A stretch of DNA of 57,225 bases from NCBI GenBank assembly GCA_029531795.1, contig JAPEIS010000025.1, positions 1 through 57,225 of the forward strand, read 5' to 3'. A model generated the notes under the pieces. That model searched no databases. It was not told the DNA's origin and saw only the letters and a program-made list of their open reading frames with translations. Shown here piece by piece: positions 17,584 to 30,996 of the stretch. Made by a program: the position numbers and the translations under genes. Each line of letters opens with the position of its first letter. Within the stretch, counting starts at the first letter, position 1. This DNA is from Sclerotinia nivalis (lineage: Eukaryota > Ascomycota > Leotiomycetes > Helotiales > Sclerotiniaceae).

Positions 17584-19542
17584 TTGCCTAACCAATCTAT
17601 TGTAAGGGAAACCTTATCTGAGATTAGGATAAATTAAAGAAGTAGGTAACTCTATTAGAAAAGGGTACCCCCAGTCTCGTTGTTAATTTTACTGGAGGAT
17701 CTCCAAAGAGAAAGGGTCTCCAATTTTCGTTTATCTAATAAAGCATCTTTAAATTAACCAAGGGCCACTTCGTCCGCCCCTGTCTCTTGTCTTTCGTCAT
17801 AAGTACCGTAGTTGTTAACACTAAACTCGTTCAAATATACCATCTTAGCGACATCTAGGACCTTTCAACTAAGGATGGCGAGTATTGTATACTCCTTTGT
17901 AAAGCTCGATATTTGCCAGTACAGATGTGTGACCATAAAGTGGCTGTTTAGATCACACAAATAGGTACATGGGCTAACAACCCTTACTTACTTATGGTAT
18001 AGGTTTCTGGCCTGCTCCATAAAGCTCTAACCCACTCTTTTCATGTGGTTTTACAAAAATTAAAATAAGGTAGAAGCCCCGCCTCTTTCTACCGATAACT
18101 CCACGAATCACTACTTCAGACAGCCTTGTTTACAAGGCCATAAAATGGTTGATGACGGAAAACACTACCAATTTACTATTACATAAAGGTCGAATAAATC
18201 CGCGTTAGGTTCCAGCTAACATAGTGGCTAACGTTATTAGTTAAAGGTAAAAGCTTAATCTTAACTATTAGGTCAAGCTATTACCAATTTTCTTTCCCCG
18301 TTCTGATATAAAATTCAGTTCTTTATATCATTGACAAAACAGCCGATGGCATACAAAAATCCTAGTATCTAATAGAATTTATGTACCCCCACTCCTATCT
18401 TCCAGTTATTTCGCTTACATCTCGTGTTGTGTTATATTTCTTTTAATTATGTTTAGAGCTTATTACAATAGATCTTTTGTACAATGCAGAGTTTGTTTTG
18501 TCGTTAGACGCCCAAAGGAAATAAAAATAACCCAAAGCTCTTACCCTCCGGTGAAGAGGTTTAAAGACTCATCTACGGATAACTTCAGCTTGTAAATACC
18601 TCCAAACGAAGAAAGAAAAAGACATCTAAAAATTCTCAATTAAAGCAAGAGACCCTACCAAGGTCTAATACAGTGCATCCATCTAGAAATGTGGCGGGGC
18701 CCATAACTAGGTTTCAACAAAGTAATCATTAAAAGAGAAATCCTAAAAAATTCTTTAACCGGTACAAACAAGCCTAGGCAAACCGACCAAGACCCTTAAG
18801 GGAGATTAGGCAGAAGGCTACAAATATGCGCCTAAAACAAAACAAATCTGCACTCCCAATAGAAAGGCTTCTTAAAACTATTATCGAAACTGGCAATAAA
18901 GTCCAGCATGACCTTAACATAAGGCTCTATTTAAATTAGACAAAGATCTCCAGATAACTTAACACATATCTAAGAACTAAGACTCCAAATAATAGGGGAA
19001 AAGAAGATGTTCCTTTTTTCTTAGGAGACAAACGATCAAAACTATATCGATTATTTTGATATAAAACTATAGGCTACTCCGCTCAAACGTTGCTATCTAA
19101 AGATCTAGTATAATCTTGTAATAAGAGTACGCTAAGGATGAGGATAACTAGAGACGATACTATTTGCCTCTAGTTATAAAGAGCAGTCTTAAGACGAGGA
19201 TTTTCTGAAGTCGAATCAGAGGCGAATACCAATTGAAATAAAATCCCAAAGGTATAAGGTATGGCCGTCATACTTAAATCCATAAACAACACCTAAGAGT
19301 TGTGGTAAGAGAAAAACAAATCTGCTTACTAATAAAACCTGGCGGTGGCGAATCCTGCTTGCCCCCATAAAGGAGTAGCTTTCTGCCGTGCCTGTTAGGC
19401 AAAAGCATCGACCGTAAGCAGAAGGATTTGCAATGAGAAATAAGCCCAAATACCTCTCGTTGTTAAAAGATTTCGTCCGAGTGTTAAAATGTGTAAAAAT
19501 ATTTTAACTAGTCTTAGATGTGTCAACGAAATCAAAAATTAG
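17584..19542 (-). rRNA. rns: SSU rRNA copy 5
   Basis: As 4172-6129. The hotspot near 18541-18550 reads ttaccctccgg. Confidence 0.82.
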
Positions 19543-20906
19543 TTAAATCCTCGCCCCTTCGCCCTCGGATTGGGGGAGGAGTTCTCCTCCTCTCCGGGTG
19601 TCGCGTTACCTAAATTAAATTCCCGCAGGGACCTGCCCTCCTGTCGCGTATCCTGGGCCCGGGGTGTAGCCCCGGGGATCCTGCCTTTTCACGTGCGTCT
19701 CCTGCCCTCCTGTCGCCCCTTCGCCCCTCGGGTTCTGGTAAGGGAATAAGCTCTCCTTATTCCCCTACCCCAAAGGGGGAGGGGTGTCCTGCCGTTTCCT
19801 AGCCCTCCTGTCGCGTTACCTCGCCCCTCGGGGGTACCTGCCCTCCCTCGCCCCTCCGGATTATAAGAAATAGGTGGTATTATCTAATGTATTTATAATA
19901 CGACTCCCCCCCCCAGGGGGGGGGGGCGGGGGAGGGGGGTAAGAAAAAATACTCGATATCTTCAAATTCCCACCACAAACGATGTCCTTATGTCCAATTA
20001 AAAATAGTTAGTGGTGGGAATATAGTCGCGTTAGCTAAATTACTTCAAAAAGATAATAGCCTCGTGGCGTAGCCACGGGGTAATAAAAGTTAAATTAGTA
20101 CGTGTACAAAAGCTCTAGGTATTACGCCTAGGGTCGCGTTCCCTCGCCCCTTATCCTCCGGATTAGGAAGTGTTAATACAACTACAAGTTTCTAACGTGT
20201 CAACTTTTGTTAGGTTCCCTCCCCTGGAGGGGAGGGTTAGGGAGGGGGGGGATGTAAAATAAGAAATTTCAAAGAATAATTAAATTACGTATTAAATTGT
20301 TCCGGGGAGGAGTTCTCCTCCTCCCCTCCGTAAAATAAACTAGTACGAGCCCTCAAAGTTATTGTATTACGTCAGGTGTTCGTTGGGGAGGAGTTCTCCT
20401 CCGCCCCTCCGAAAATATTGAATAAACTACAACCTAAATAAAAAGTTAAGATAATACGCCTGTGTTCGGGGAGGAGTTCTCCTCCTCCTCCGGTGTCGCG
20501 TTTCCTGTAAAGATAAGTAGCGTTACCTAAATTTCTAGTCTTTATTAAGGAAACGCGACTAAAGTTATTAACTACAAAAACTAAGTGTAGTACCCTACGG
20601 GTAAAAGTGTCATGATACCTAATTGTAGTACCCGCAGGGACCTGCCTCGGGAGGAGTTCTCCTCCTCCTCCGGAAGTTAAACTAGTACGAAAACAAAAGT
20701 TATTATAATACGCCTCGTGGCTACGCCACGAGGCAAGACTGATACGTGAACTCTAGTTTAGGTATTGTCCCGGGGGAGGGTAAGGGAGGGGGGAAGGCTT
20801 TCCCCCCTCCCTGAGGGGGAAAAATCTAATAGTATATTTAGTGTAAAAGTTTGTCGCGTTCCTCGCCCCCTCGCCCTTTGCTCTTTCCCGGTAGCACAAA
20901 GGGAGT

Positions 20907-20979
20907 AGAGATATGTAGGAATCGAACCTAAAAAAAATGATCTGCAATCAATCAGTAAAACCATTTACTCTCATATCCC
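20907..20979 (-). tRNA. trnC(gca): tRNA-Cys(GCA), copy 5
   Basis: Unchanged relative to 3023-3095. Confidence 0.9.
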
Positions 20980-21529
20980 ACAAAGCCATACAAAAGCTAG
21001 AAATAAAAAGGGATAAATAGTGAAACCAAGGTAAAATCACCTCAAAAAGTGTCGCGTTTCCTCGCCCCTCGGTGCCTGCGAGTCTAGCCTTAGCCGGGTG
21101 TAAAAATAAATCTAATTATAAAAAGCTAAATTAATCAAAAATATAAGGCTAAGGGCTAGGCGAGAAAGTAAAAATAAATAAACTATATTCCCGCAGGGGC
21201 CTGCCTCGGGGAGTGGGGGAAAGCTAAAAAGAAGTCAAAGTCTATTACGTGTAAAATACAGTGGCTAATGCTCGCTTTCCCCTCCCCAGGAAAATAAAAG
21301 CTAAATAATTTAATGTGAAAAAAACTATTTAATAGCCTCGTGGCTACGCCACGAGGAAAGAAGACTAAAACGTGTATAAAGTATTAGGAGTTACGCCAGG
21401 GAGGGTTAGGGAGGGGAAGGCTATCCCCTCCCTCTTCCCCGGAGGGGATTGGTAAAAATAAAGAAGATTTCAGGACTCGATCCTGAAATAACAAAATGGA
21501 AAAAGTTTACCCAAAAATAAAGGTAAAAA

Positions 21530-21601
21530 TGGAGACATCAGGACTCGATCCTGAAATAACGATATGCAAAATCGTAGTTTTACCAGTTAAACTATGTCCC
21601 C
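21530..21601 (-). tRNA. trnA(ugc): tRNA-Ala(UGC), copy 5
   Basis: Unchanged; the flanking run has 5 A, as in copy 1. Confidence 0.96.
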
Positions 21602-21908
21602 TTTGTTTTCTAGTGAAAGATATCTAAAATAATCTAAAACAGGTAAAACGAAGTAAAAAAAAAGAAATCTCCCTCGCCCCTTCGCCCCTCCGGAAATAAA
21701 AGTAAAACAATAACGTGAACAAAAAGTTATTATAATACGCCTCCGGGGGGGAGGGTATGGGAGGGGGAAAGCTCAAAAAAGAATCAAAGTGTAAAACGTA
21801 AAAAATCTAGTGGCGTTACCTTGCTTTCCCCTTCCCAGGGAGAAAAAAGATTGAAAAACTAATGATATTTAGACTAAAAATAAAAAATATAAGTTAAATA
21901 AAACATAT

Positions 21909-21995
21909 TAGAGGTAGTAGGAGTCGCACCTACAGAAAAGTAAACATCTAATGCCCCGCCTCAATAGATGTAAGTTTCTTTCACTCGAAACCTCT
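21909..21995 (-). tRNA. trnS(uga): tRNA-Ser(UGA)-like, copy 5
   Basis: Unchanged relative to 4028-4114. Confidence 0.68.
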
Positions 21996-22052
21996 TTGGT
22001 GCTATATAGTATTATAGCACTTTATAGCAAAGATAAAAATATTGAATGCCAA

Positions 22053-24011
22053 TTGCCTAACCAATCTATTGTAAGGGAAACCTTATCTGAGATTAGGATA
22101 AATTAAAGAAGTAGGTAACTCTATTAGAAAAGGGTACCCCCAGTCTCGTTGTTAATTTTACTGGAGGATCTCCAAAGAGAAAGGGTCTCCAATTTTCGTT
22201 TATCTAATAAAGCATCTTTAAATTAACCAAGGGCCACTTCGTCCGCCCCTGTCTCTTGTCTTTCGTCATAAGTACCGTAGTTGTTAACACTAAACTCGTT
22301 CAAATATACCATCTTAGCGACATCTAGGACCTTTCAACTAAGGATGGCGAGTATTGTATACTCCTTTGTAAAGCTCGATATTTGCCAGTACAGATGTGTG
22401 ACCATAAAGTGGCTGTTTAGATCACACAAATAGGTACATGGGCTAACAACCCTTACTTACTTATGGTATAGGTTTCTGGCCTGCTCCATAAAGCTCTAAC
22501 CCACTCTTTTCATGTGGTTTTACAAAAATTAAAATAAGGTAGAAGCCCCGCCTCTTTCTACCGATAACTCCACGAATCACTACTTCAGACAGCCTTGTTT
22601 ACAAGGCCATAAAATGGTTGATGACGGAAAACACTACCAATTTACTATTACATAAAGGTCGAATAAATCCGCGTTAGGTTCCAGCTAACATAGTGGCTAA
22701 CGTTATTAGTTAAAGGTAAAAGCTTAATCTTAACTATTAGGTCAAGCTATTACCAATTTTCTTTCCCCGTTCTGATATAAAATTCAGTTCTTTATATCAT
22801 TGACAAAACAGCCGATGGCATACAAAAATCCTAGTATCTAATAGAATTTATGTACCCCCACTCCTATCTTCCAGTTATTTCGCTTACATCTCGTGTTGTG
22901 TTATATTTCTTTTAATTATGTTTAGAGCTTATTACAATAGATCTTTTGTACAATGCAGAGTTTGTTTTGTCGTTAGACGCCCAAAGGAAATAAAAATAAC
23001 CCAAAGCTCTTTCCCCCCGGTGAAGAGGTTTAAAGACTCATCTACGGATAACTTCAGCTTGTAAATACCTCCAAACGAAGAAAGAAAAAGACATCTAAAA
23101 ATTCTCAATTAAAGCAAGAGACCCTACCAAGGTCTAATACAGTGCATCCATCTAGAAATGTGGCGGGGCCCATAACTAGGTTTCAACAAAGTAATCATTA
23201 AAAGAGAAATCCTAAAAAATTCTTTAACCGGTACAAACAAGCCTAGGCAAACCGACCAAGACCCTTAAGGGAGATTAGGCAGAAGGCTACAAATATGCGC
23301 CTAAAACAAAACAAATCTGCACTCCCAATAGAAAGGCTTCTTAAAACTATTATCGAAACTGGCAATAAAGTCCAGCATGACCTTAACATAAGGCTCTATT
23401 TAAATTAGACAAAGATCTCCAGATAACTTAACACATATCTAAGAACTAAGACTCCAAATAATAGGGGAAAAGAAGATGTTCCTTTTTTCTTAGGAGACAA
23501 ACGATCAAAACTATATCGATTATTTTGATATAAAACTATAGGCTACTCCGCTCAAACGTTGCTATCTAAAGATCTAGTATAATCTTGTAATAAGAGTACG
23601 CTAAGGATGAGGATAACTAGAGACGATACTATTTGCCTCTAGTTATAAAGAGCAGTCTTAAGACGAGGATTTTCTGAAGTCGAATCAGAGGCGAATACCA
23701 ATTGAAATAAAATCCCAAAGGTATAAGGTATGGCCGTCATACTTAAATCCATAAACAACACCTAAGAGTTGTGGTAAGAGAAAAACAAATCTGCTTACTA
23801 ATAAAACCTGGCGGTGGCGAATCCTGCTTGCCCCCATAAAGGAGTAGCTTTCTGCCGTGCCTGTTAGGCAAAAGCATCGACCGTAAGCAGAAGGATTTGC
23901 AATGAGAAATAAGCCCAAATACCTCTCGTTGTTAAAAGATTTCGTCCGAGTGTTAAAATGTGTAAAAATATTTTAACTAGTCTTAGATGTGTCAACGAAA
24001 TCAAAAATTAG
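22053..24011 (-). rRNA. rns: SSU rRNA copy 6
   Basis: As 4172-6129. The hotspot near 23010-23020 reads tttccccccgg. Confidence 0.82.
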
Positions 24012-25369
24012 TTAAATCCTCGCCCCTTCGCCCTCGGATTGGGGGAGGAGTTCTCCTCCTCCTCCGGGTGTCGCGTTACCTAAATTAAATTCCCGCAGGG
24101 ACCTGCCCTCCTGTCGCGTATCCTGGGCCCGGGGTGTAGCCCCGGGGATCCTGCCTTTTCACGTGCGTCTCCTGCCCTCCTGTCGCCCCTTCGCCCCTCG
24201 GGTTCTGGTAAGGGAATAAGCTCTCCTTATTCCCCTACCCCAAAGGGGGAGGGGTGTCCTGCCGTTTCCTAGCCCTCCTGTCGCGTTACCTCGCCCCTCG
24301 GGGGTACCTGCCCTCCCTCGCCCCTCCGGATTATAAGAAATAGGTGGTATTATCTAATGTATTTATAATACGAATCCTCCCCAGGGGGAGGGCCGGGGAG
24401 GATAAGAAAAAATACTCGATATCTTCAAATTCCCACCACAAACGATGTCCTTATGTCCAATTAAAAATAGTTAGTGGTGGGAATATAGTCGCGTTAGCTA
24501 AATTACTTCAAAAAGATAATAGCCTCGTGGCGTAGCCACGGGGTAATAAAAGTTAAATTAGTACGTGTACAAAAGCTCTAGGTATTACGCCTAGGGTCGC
24601 GTTCCCTCGCCCCTTATCCTCCGGATTAGGAAGTGTTAATACAACTACAAGTTTCTAACGTGTCAACTTTTGTTAGGTTCCCTCCCCTGGAGGGGAGGGC
24701 CGGGGAGGGGGGGGATGTAAAATAAGAAATTTCAAAGAATAATTAAATTACGTATTAAATTGTTCCGGGGAGGAGTTCTCCTCCTCCCCTCCGTAAAATA
24801 AACTAGTACGAGCCCTCAAAGTTATTGTATTACGTCAGGTGTTCGTTGGGGAGGAGTTCTCCTCCGCCCCTCCGAAAATATTGAATAAACTACAACCTAA
24901 ATAAAAAGTTAAGATAATACGCCTGTGTTCGGGGAGGAGTTCTCCTCCCCCACCGCGGTGTCGCGTTTCCTGTAAAGATAAGTAGCGTTACCTAAATTTC
25001 TAGTCTTTATTAAGGAAACGCGACTAAAGTTATTAACTACAAAAACTAAGTGTAGTACCCTACGGGTAAAAGTGTCATGATACCTAATTGTAGTACCCGC
25101 AGGGACCTGCCTCGGGAGGAGTTCTCCTCCTCCTCCGGAAGTTAAACTAGTACGAAAACAAAAGTTATTATAATACGCCTCGTGGCTACGCCACGAGGGA
25201 AGACTGATACGTGAAATCTAGTTTAGGTATTGTCCCGGGGGAGGGTAAGGGAGGGGGAAGGCTTTCCCCCTCCCTGAGGGGGAAAAATCTAATAGTATAT
25301 TTAGTGTAAAAGTTTGTCGCGTTCCTCGCCCCCTCGCCCTTTGCTCTTTCCCGGTAGCACAAAGGGAGT

Positions 25370-25442
25370 AGAGATATGTAGGAATCGAACCTAAAAAAAA
25401 TGATCTGCAATCAATCAGTAAAACCATTTACTCTCATATCCC
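25370..25442 (-). tRNA. trnC(gca): tRNA-Cys(GCA), copy 6
   Basis: Unchanged relative to 3023-3095. Confidence 0.9.
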
Positions 25443-25995
25443 ACAAAGCCATACAAAAGCTAGAAATAAAAAGGGATAAATAGTGAAACCAAGGTAAAAT
25501 CACCTCAAAAAGTGTCGCGTTTCCTCGCCCCTCGGTGCCTGCGAGTCTAGCCTTAGCCGGGTGTAAAAATAAATCTAATTATAAAAAGCTAAATTAATCA
25601 AAAATATAAGGCTAAGGGCTAGGCGAGAAAGTAAAAATAAATAAACTATATTCCCGCAGGGGCCTGCCTCGGGGAGTGGGGGAAAGCTAAAAAGAAGTCA
25701 AAGTCTATTACGTGTAAAATACAGTGGCTAATGCTCGCTTCCCCCCTCCCCAGGAAAATAAAAGCTAAATAATTTAATGTGAAAAAAACTATTTAATAGC
25801 CTCGTGGCTACGCCACGAGGAAAGAAGACTAAAACGTGTATAAAGTATTAGGAGTTACGCCAGGGGAGGGTTAGGGAGGGGAAGGCTATCCCTCCCTCTT
25901 CCCCGGAGGGGATTGGTAAAAATAAAGAAGATTTCAGGACTCGATCCTGAAATAACAAAATGGAAAAAGTTTACCCAAAAATAAAGGTAAAAAAA

Positions 25996-26067
25996 TGGAG
26001 ACATCAGGACTCGATCCTGAAATAACGATATGCAAAATCGTAGTTTTACCAGTTAAACTATGTCCCC
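25996..26067 (-). tRNA. trnA(ugc): tRNA-Ala(UGC), copy 6
   Basis: Unchanged relative to 3642-3713. Confidence 0.96.
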
Positions 26068-26376
26068 TTTGTTTTCTAGTGAAAGATATCTAAAATAATC
26101 TAAAACAGGTAAAACGAAGTAAAAATAAAAAGAAATCTCCCTCGCCCCTTCGCCCCTCCGGAAATAAAAGTAAAACAATAACGTGAACAAAAAGTTATTA
26201 TAATACGCCTCCGGGGGGGAGGGTATGGGAGGGGGAAAGCTCAAAAAAGAATCAAAGTGTAAAACGTAAAAAATCTAGTGGCGTTACCTTGCTTTCCCCT
26301 TCCCAGGGAGAAAAAAGATTGAAAAACTAATGATATTTAGACTAAAAATAAAAAATATAAGTTAAATAAAACATAT

Positions 26377-26463
26377 TAGAGGTAGTAGGAGTCGCACCTA
26401 CAGAAAAGTAAACATCTAATGCCCCGCCTCAATAGATGTAAGTTTCTTTCACTCGAAACCTCT
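26377..26463 (-). tRNA. trnS(uga): tRNA-Ser(UGA)-like, copy 6
   Basis: Unchanged relative to 4028-4114. Confidence 0.68.
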
Positions 26464-26520
26464 TTGGTGCTATATAGTATTATAGCACTTTATAGCAAAG
26501 ATAAAAATATTGAATGCCAA

Positions 26521-28480
26521 TTGCCTAACCAATCTATTGTAAGGGAAACCTTATCTGAGATTAGGATAAATTAAAGAAGTAGGTAACTCTATTAGAAAAG
26601 GGTACCCCCAGTCTCGTTGTTAATTTTACTGGAGGATCTCCAAAGAGAAAGGGTCTCCAATTTTCGTTTATCTAATAAAGCATCTTTAAATTAACCAAGG
26701 GCCACTTCGTCCGCCCCTGTCTCTTGTCTTTCGTCATAAGTACCGTAGTTGTTAACACTAAACTCGTTCAAATATACCATCTTAGCGACATCTAGGACCT
26801 TTCAACTAAGGATGGCGAGTATTGTATACTCCTTTGTAAAGCTCGATATTTGCCAGTACAGATGTGTGACCATAAAGTGGCTGTTTAGATCACACAAATA
26901 GGTACATGGGCTAACAACCCTTACTTACTTATGGTATAGGTTTCTGGCCTGCTCCATAAAGCTCTAACCCACTCTTTTCATGTGGTTTTACAAAAATTAA
27001 AATAAGGTAGAAGCCCCGCCTCTTTCTACCGATAACTCCACGAATCACTACTTCAGACAGCCTTGTTTACAAGGCCATAAAATGGTTGATGACGGAAAAC
27101 ACTACCAATTTACTATTACATAAAGGTCGAATAAATCCGCGTTAGGTTCCAGCTAACATAGTGGCTAACGTTATTAGTTAAAGGTAAAAGCTTAATCTTA
27201 ACTATTAGGTCAAGCTATTACCAATTTTCTTTCCCCGTTCTGATATAAAATTCAGTTCTTTATATCATTGACAAAACAGCCGATGGCATACAAAAATCCT
27301 AGTATCTAATAGAATTTATGTACCCCCACTCCTATCTTCCAGTTATTTCGCTTACATCTCGTGTTGTGTTATATTTCTTTTAATTATGTTTAGAGCTTAT
27401 TACAATAGATCTTTTGTACAATGCAGAGTTTGTTTTGTCGTTAGACGCCCAAAGGAAATAAAAATAACCCAAAGCTCTTTCCCACCGGGTGAAGAGGTTT
27501 AAAGACTCATCTACGGATAACTTCAGCTTGTAAATACCTCCAAACGAAGAAAGAAAAAGACATCTAAAAATTCTCAATTAAAGCAAGAGACCCTACCAAG
27601 GTCTAATACAGTGCATCCATCTAGAAATGTGGCGGGGCCCATAACTAGGTTTCAACAAAGTAATCATTAAAAGAGAAATCCTAAAAAATTCTTTAACCGG
27701 TACAAACAAGCCTAGGCAAACCGACCAAGACCCTTAAGGGAGATTAGGCAGAAGGCTACAAATATGCGCCTAAAACAAAACAAATCTGCACTCCCAATAG
27801 AAAGGCTTCTTAAAACTATTATCGAAACTGGCAATAAAGTCCAGCATGACCTTAACATAAGGCTCTATTTAAATTAGACAAAGATCTCCAGATAACTTAA
27901 CACATATCTAAGAACTAAGACTCCAAATAATAGGGGAAAAGAAGATGTTCCTTTTTTCTTAGGAGACAAACGATCAAAACTATATCGATTATTTTGATAT
28001 AAAACTATAGGCTACTCCGCTCAAACGTTGCTATCTAAAGATCTAGTATAATCTTGTAATAAGAGTACGCTAAGGATGAGGATAACTAGAGACGATACTA
28101 TTTGCCTCTAGTTATAAAGAGCAGTCTTAAGACGAGGATTTTCTGAAGTCGAATCAGAGGCGAATACCAATTGAAATAAAATCCCAAAGGTATAAGGTAT
28201 GGCCGTCATACTTAAATCCATAAACAACACCTAAGAGTTGTGGTAAGAGAAAAACAAATCTGCTTACTAATAAAACCTGGCGGTGGCGAATCCTGCTTGC
28301 CCCCATAAAGGAGTAGCTTTCTGCCGTGCCTGTTAGGCAAAAGCATCGACCGTAAGCAGAAGGATTTGCAATGAGAAATAAGCCCAAATACCTCTCGTTG
28401 TTAAAAGATTTCGTCCGAGTGTTAAAATGTGTAAAAATATTTTAACTAGTCTTAGATGTGTCAACGAAATCAAAAATTAG
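26521..28480 (-). rRNA. rns: SSU rRNA copy 7
   Basis: As 4172-6129. The hotspot near 27478-27489 reads tttcccaccggg. Confidence 0.82.
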
Positions 28481-29845
28481 TTAAATCCTCGCCCCTTCGC
28501 CCTCGGATTGGGGGAGGAGTTCTCCTCCCCTCCGGGTGTCGCGTTACCTAAATTAAATTCCCGCAGGGACCTGCCCTCCTGTCGCGTATCCTGGGCCCGG
28601 GGTGTAGCCCCGGGGATCCTGCCTTTTCACGTGCGTCTCCTGCCCTCCTGTCGCCCCTTCGCCCCTCGGGTTCTGGTAAGGGAATAAGCTCTCCTTATTC
28701 CCCTACCCCAAAGGGGGAGGGGTGTCCTGCCGTTTCCTAGCCCTCCTGTCGCGTTACCTCGCCCCTCGGGGGTACCTGCCCTCCCTCGCCCCTCCGGATT
28801 ATAAGAAATAGGTGGTATTATCTAATGTATTTATAATACGAATCTCCCTCCCCAGGGGGGAGGGCCGGGGAGGGGGGGTAAGAAAAAATACTCGATATCT
28901 TCAAATTCCCACCACAAACGATGTCCTTATGTCCAATTAAAAATAGTTAGTGGTGGGAATATAGTCGCGTTAGCTAAATTACTTCAAAAAGATAATAGCC
29001 TCGTGGCGTAGCCACGGGGTAATAAAAGTTAAATTAGTACGTGTACAAAAGCTCTAGGTATTACGCCTAGGGTCGCGTTCCCTCGCCCCTTATCCTCCGG
29101 ATTAGGAAGTGTTAATACAACTACAAGTTTCTAACGTGTCAACTTTTGTTAGGTTCCCTCCCCTGGAGGGGAGGGTTAGGGAGGGGGGGGATGTAAAATA
29201 AGAAATTTCAAAGAATAATTAAATTACGTATTAAATTGTTCCGGGGAGGAGTTCTCCTCCTCCCCTCCGTAAAATAAACTAGTACGAGCCCTCAAAGTTA
29301 TTGTATTACGTCAGGTGTTCGTTGGGGAGGAGTTCTCCTCCGCCCCTCCGAAAATATTGAATAAACTACAACCTAAATAAAAAGTTAAGATAATACGCCT
29401 GTGTTCGGGGAGGAGTTCTCCTCCTCCCCTCCGGTGTCGCGTTTCCTGTAAAGATAAGTAGCGTTACCTAAATTTCTAGTCTTTATTAAGGAAACGCGAC
29501 TAAAGTTATTAACTACAAAAACTAAGTGTAGTACCCTACGGGTAAAAGTGTCATGATACCTAATTGTAGTACCCGCAGGGACCTGCCTCGGGGAGGAGTT
29601 CTCCTCCTCCTCCGGAAGTTAAACTAGTACGAAAACAAAAGTTATTATAATACGCCTCGTGGCTACGCCACGAGGCAAGACTGATACGTGAACTCTAGTT
29701 TAGGTATTGTCCCGGGGGAGGGTAAGGGAGGGGGAAGGCTTTCCCCCTCCCTGAGGGGGAAAATCTAATAGTATATTTAGTGTAAAAGTTTGTCGCGTTC
29801 CTCGCCCCCTCGCCCTTTGCTCTTTCCCGGTAGCACAAAGGGAGT

Positions 29846-29918
29846 AGAGATATGTAGGAATCGAACCTAAAAAAAATGATCTGCAATCAATCAGTAAAAC
29901 CATTTACTCTCATATCCC
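29846..29918 (-). tRNA. trnC(gca): tRNA-Cys(GCA), copy 7
   Basis: Unchanged relative to 3023-3095. Confidence 0.9.
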
Positions 29919-30471
29919 ACAAAGCCATACAAAAGCTAGAAATAAAAAGGGATAAATAGTGAAACCAAGGTAAAATCACCTCAAAAAGTGTCGCGTTTCC
30001 TCGCCCCTCGGTGCCTGCGAGTCTAGCCTTAGCCGGGTGTAAAAATAAATCTAATTATAAAAAGCTAAATTAATCAAAAATATAAGGCTAAGGGCTAGGC
30101 GAGAAAGTAAAAATAAATAAACTATATTCCCGCAGGGGCCTGCCTCGGGGAGTGGGGGAAAGCTAAAAAGAAGTCAAAGTCTATTACGTGTAAAATACAG
30201 TGGCTAATGCTCGCTTTCCCCCTCCCCAGGAAAATAAAAGCTAAATAATTTAATGTGAAAAAAACTATTTAATAGCCTCGTGGCTACGCCACGAGGAAAG
30301 AAGACTAAAACGTGTATAAAGTATTAGGAGTTACGCCAGGGGAGGGTTAGGGAGGGGAAGGCTATCCCTCCCTCTTCCCCGGAGGGGATTGGTAAAAATA
30401 AAGAAGATTTCAGGACTCGATCCTGAAATAACAAAATGGAAAAAGTTTACCCAAAAATAAAGGTAAAAAAA

Positions 30472-30543
30472 TGGAGACATCAGGACTCGATCCTGAAATA
30501 ACGATATGCAAAATCGTAGTTTTACCAGTTAAACTATGTCCCC
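30472..30543 (-). tRNA. trnA(ugc): tRNA-Ala(UGC), copy 7
   Basis: Unchanged relative to 3642-3713. Confidence 0.96.
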
Positions 30544-30852
30544 TTTGTTTTCTAGTGAAAGATATCTAAAATAATCTAAAACAGGTAAAACGAAGTAAAA
30601 ATAAAAAGAAATCTCCCTCGCCCCTTCGCCCCTCCGGAAATAAAAGTAAAACAATAACGTGAACAAAAAGTTATTATAATACGCCTCCGGGGGGGAGGGT
30701 ATGGGAGGGGGAAAGCTCAAAAAAGAATCAAAGTGTAAAACGTAAAAAATCTAGTGGCGTTACCTTGCTTTCCCCTTCCCAGGGAGAAAAAAGATTGAAA
30801 AACTAATGATATTTAGACTAAAAATAAAAAATATAAGTTAAATAAAACATAT

Positions 30853-30939
30853 TAGAGGTAGTAGGAGTCGCACCTACAGAAAAGTAAACATCTAATGCCC
30901 CGCCTCAATAGATGTAAGTTTCTTTCACTCGAAACCTCT
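30853..30939 (-). tRNA. trnS(uga): tRNA-Ser(UGA)-like, copy 7
   Basis: Unchanged relative to 4028-4114. Confidence 0.68.
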
Positions 30940-30996
30940 TTGGTGCTATATAGTATTATAGCACTTTATAGCAAAGATAAAAATATTGAATGCCAA

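Larger units (their letters stand above)
13418..17887. repeat. Repeat unit 4 (4470 bp)
   Basis: Private changes are aagaaacaatactcg near 15474-15486 (A to C), tttcgtggctacg at about 16865 (left arm of a cruciform altered from cctcgtggc), and a shortened A run near 17374 (gagaaataagattg). Confidence 0.95.
17888..22356. repeat. Repeat unit 5 (4469 bp)
   Basis: The GC cluster at about 19903-19939 is rewritten into near-pure C and G runs, unlike the atctccctccccagg form of other units. Its SSU rRNA has ttaccctccgg at the C-run hotspot near 18541. Confidence 0.95.
22357..26824. repeat. Repeat unit 6 (4468 bp)
   Basis: Private changes are a GC hairpin right arm at about 24944-24957 (tcctcccccaccgcgg instead of tcctcctcccctccgg), a C to A change near 25216 (gtgaaatctag), a gagggaagac junction near 25195, and gagggccgggg instead of gagggttaggg near 24697. 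Confidence 0.95.
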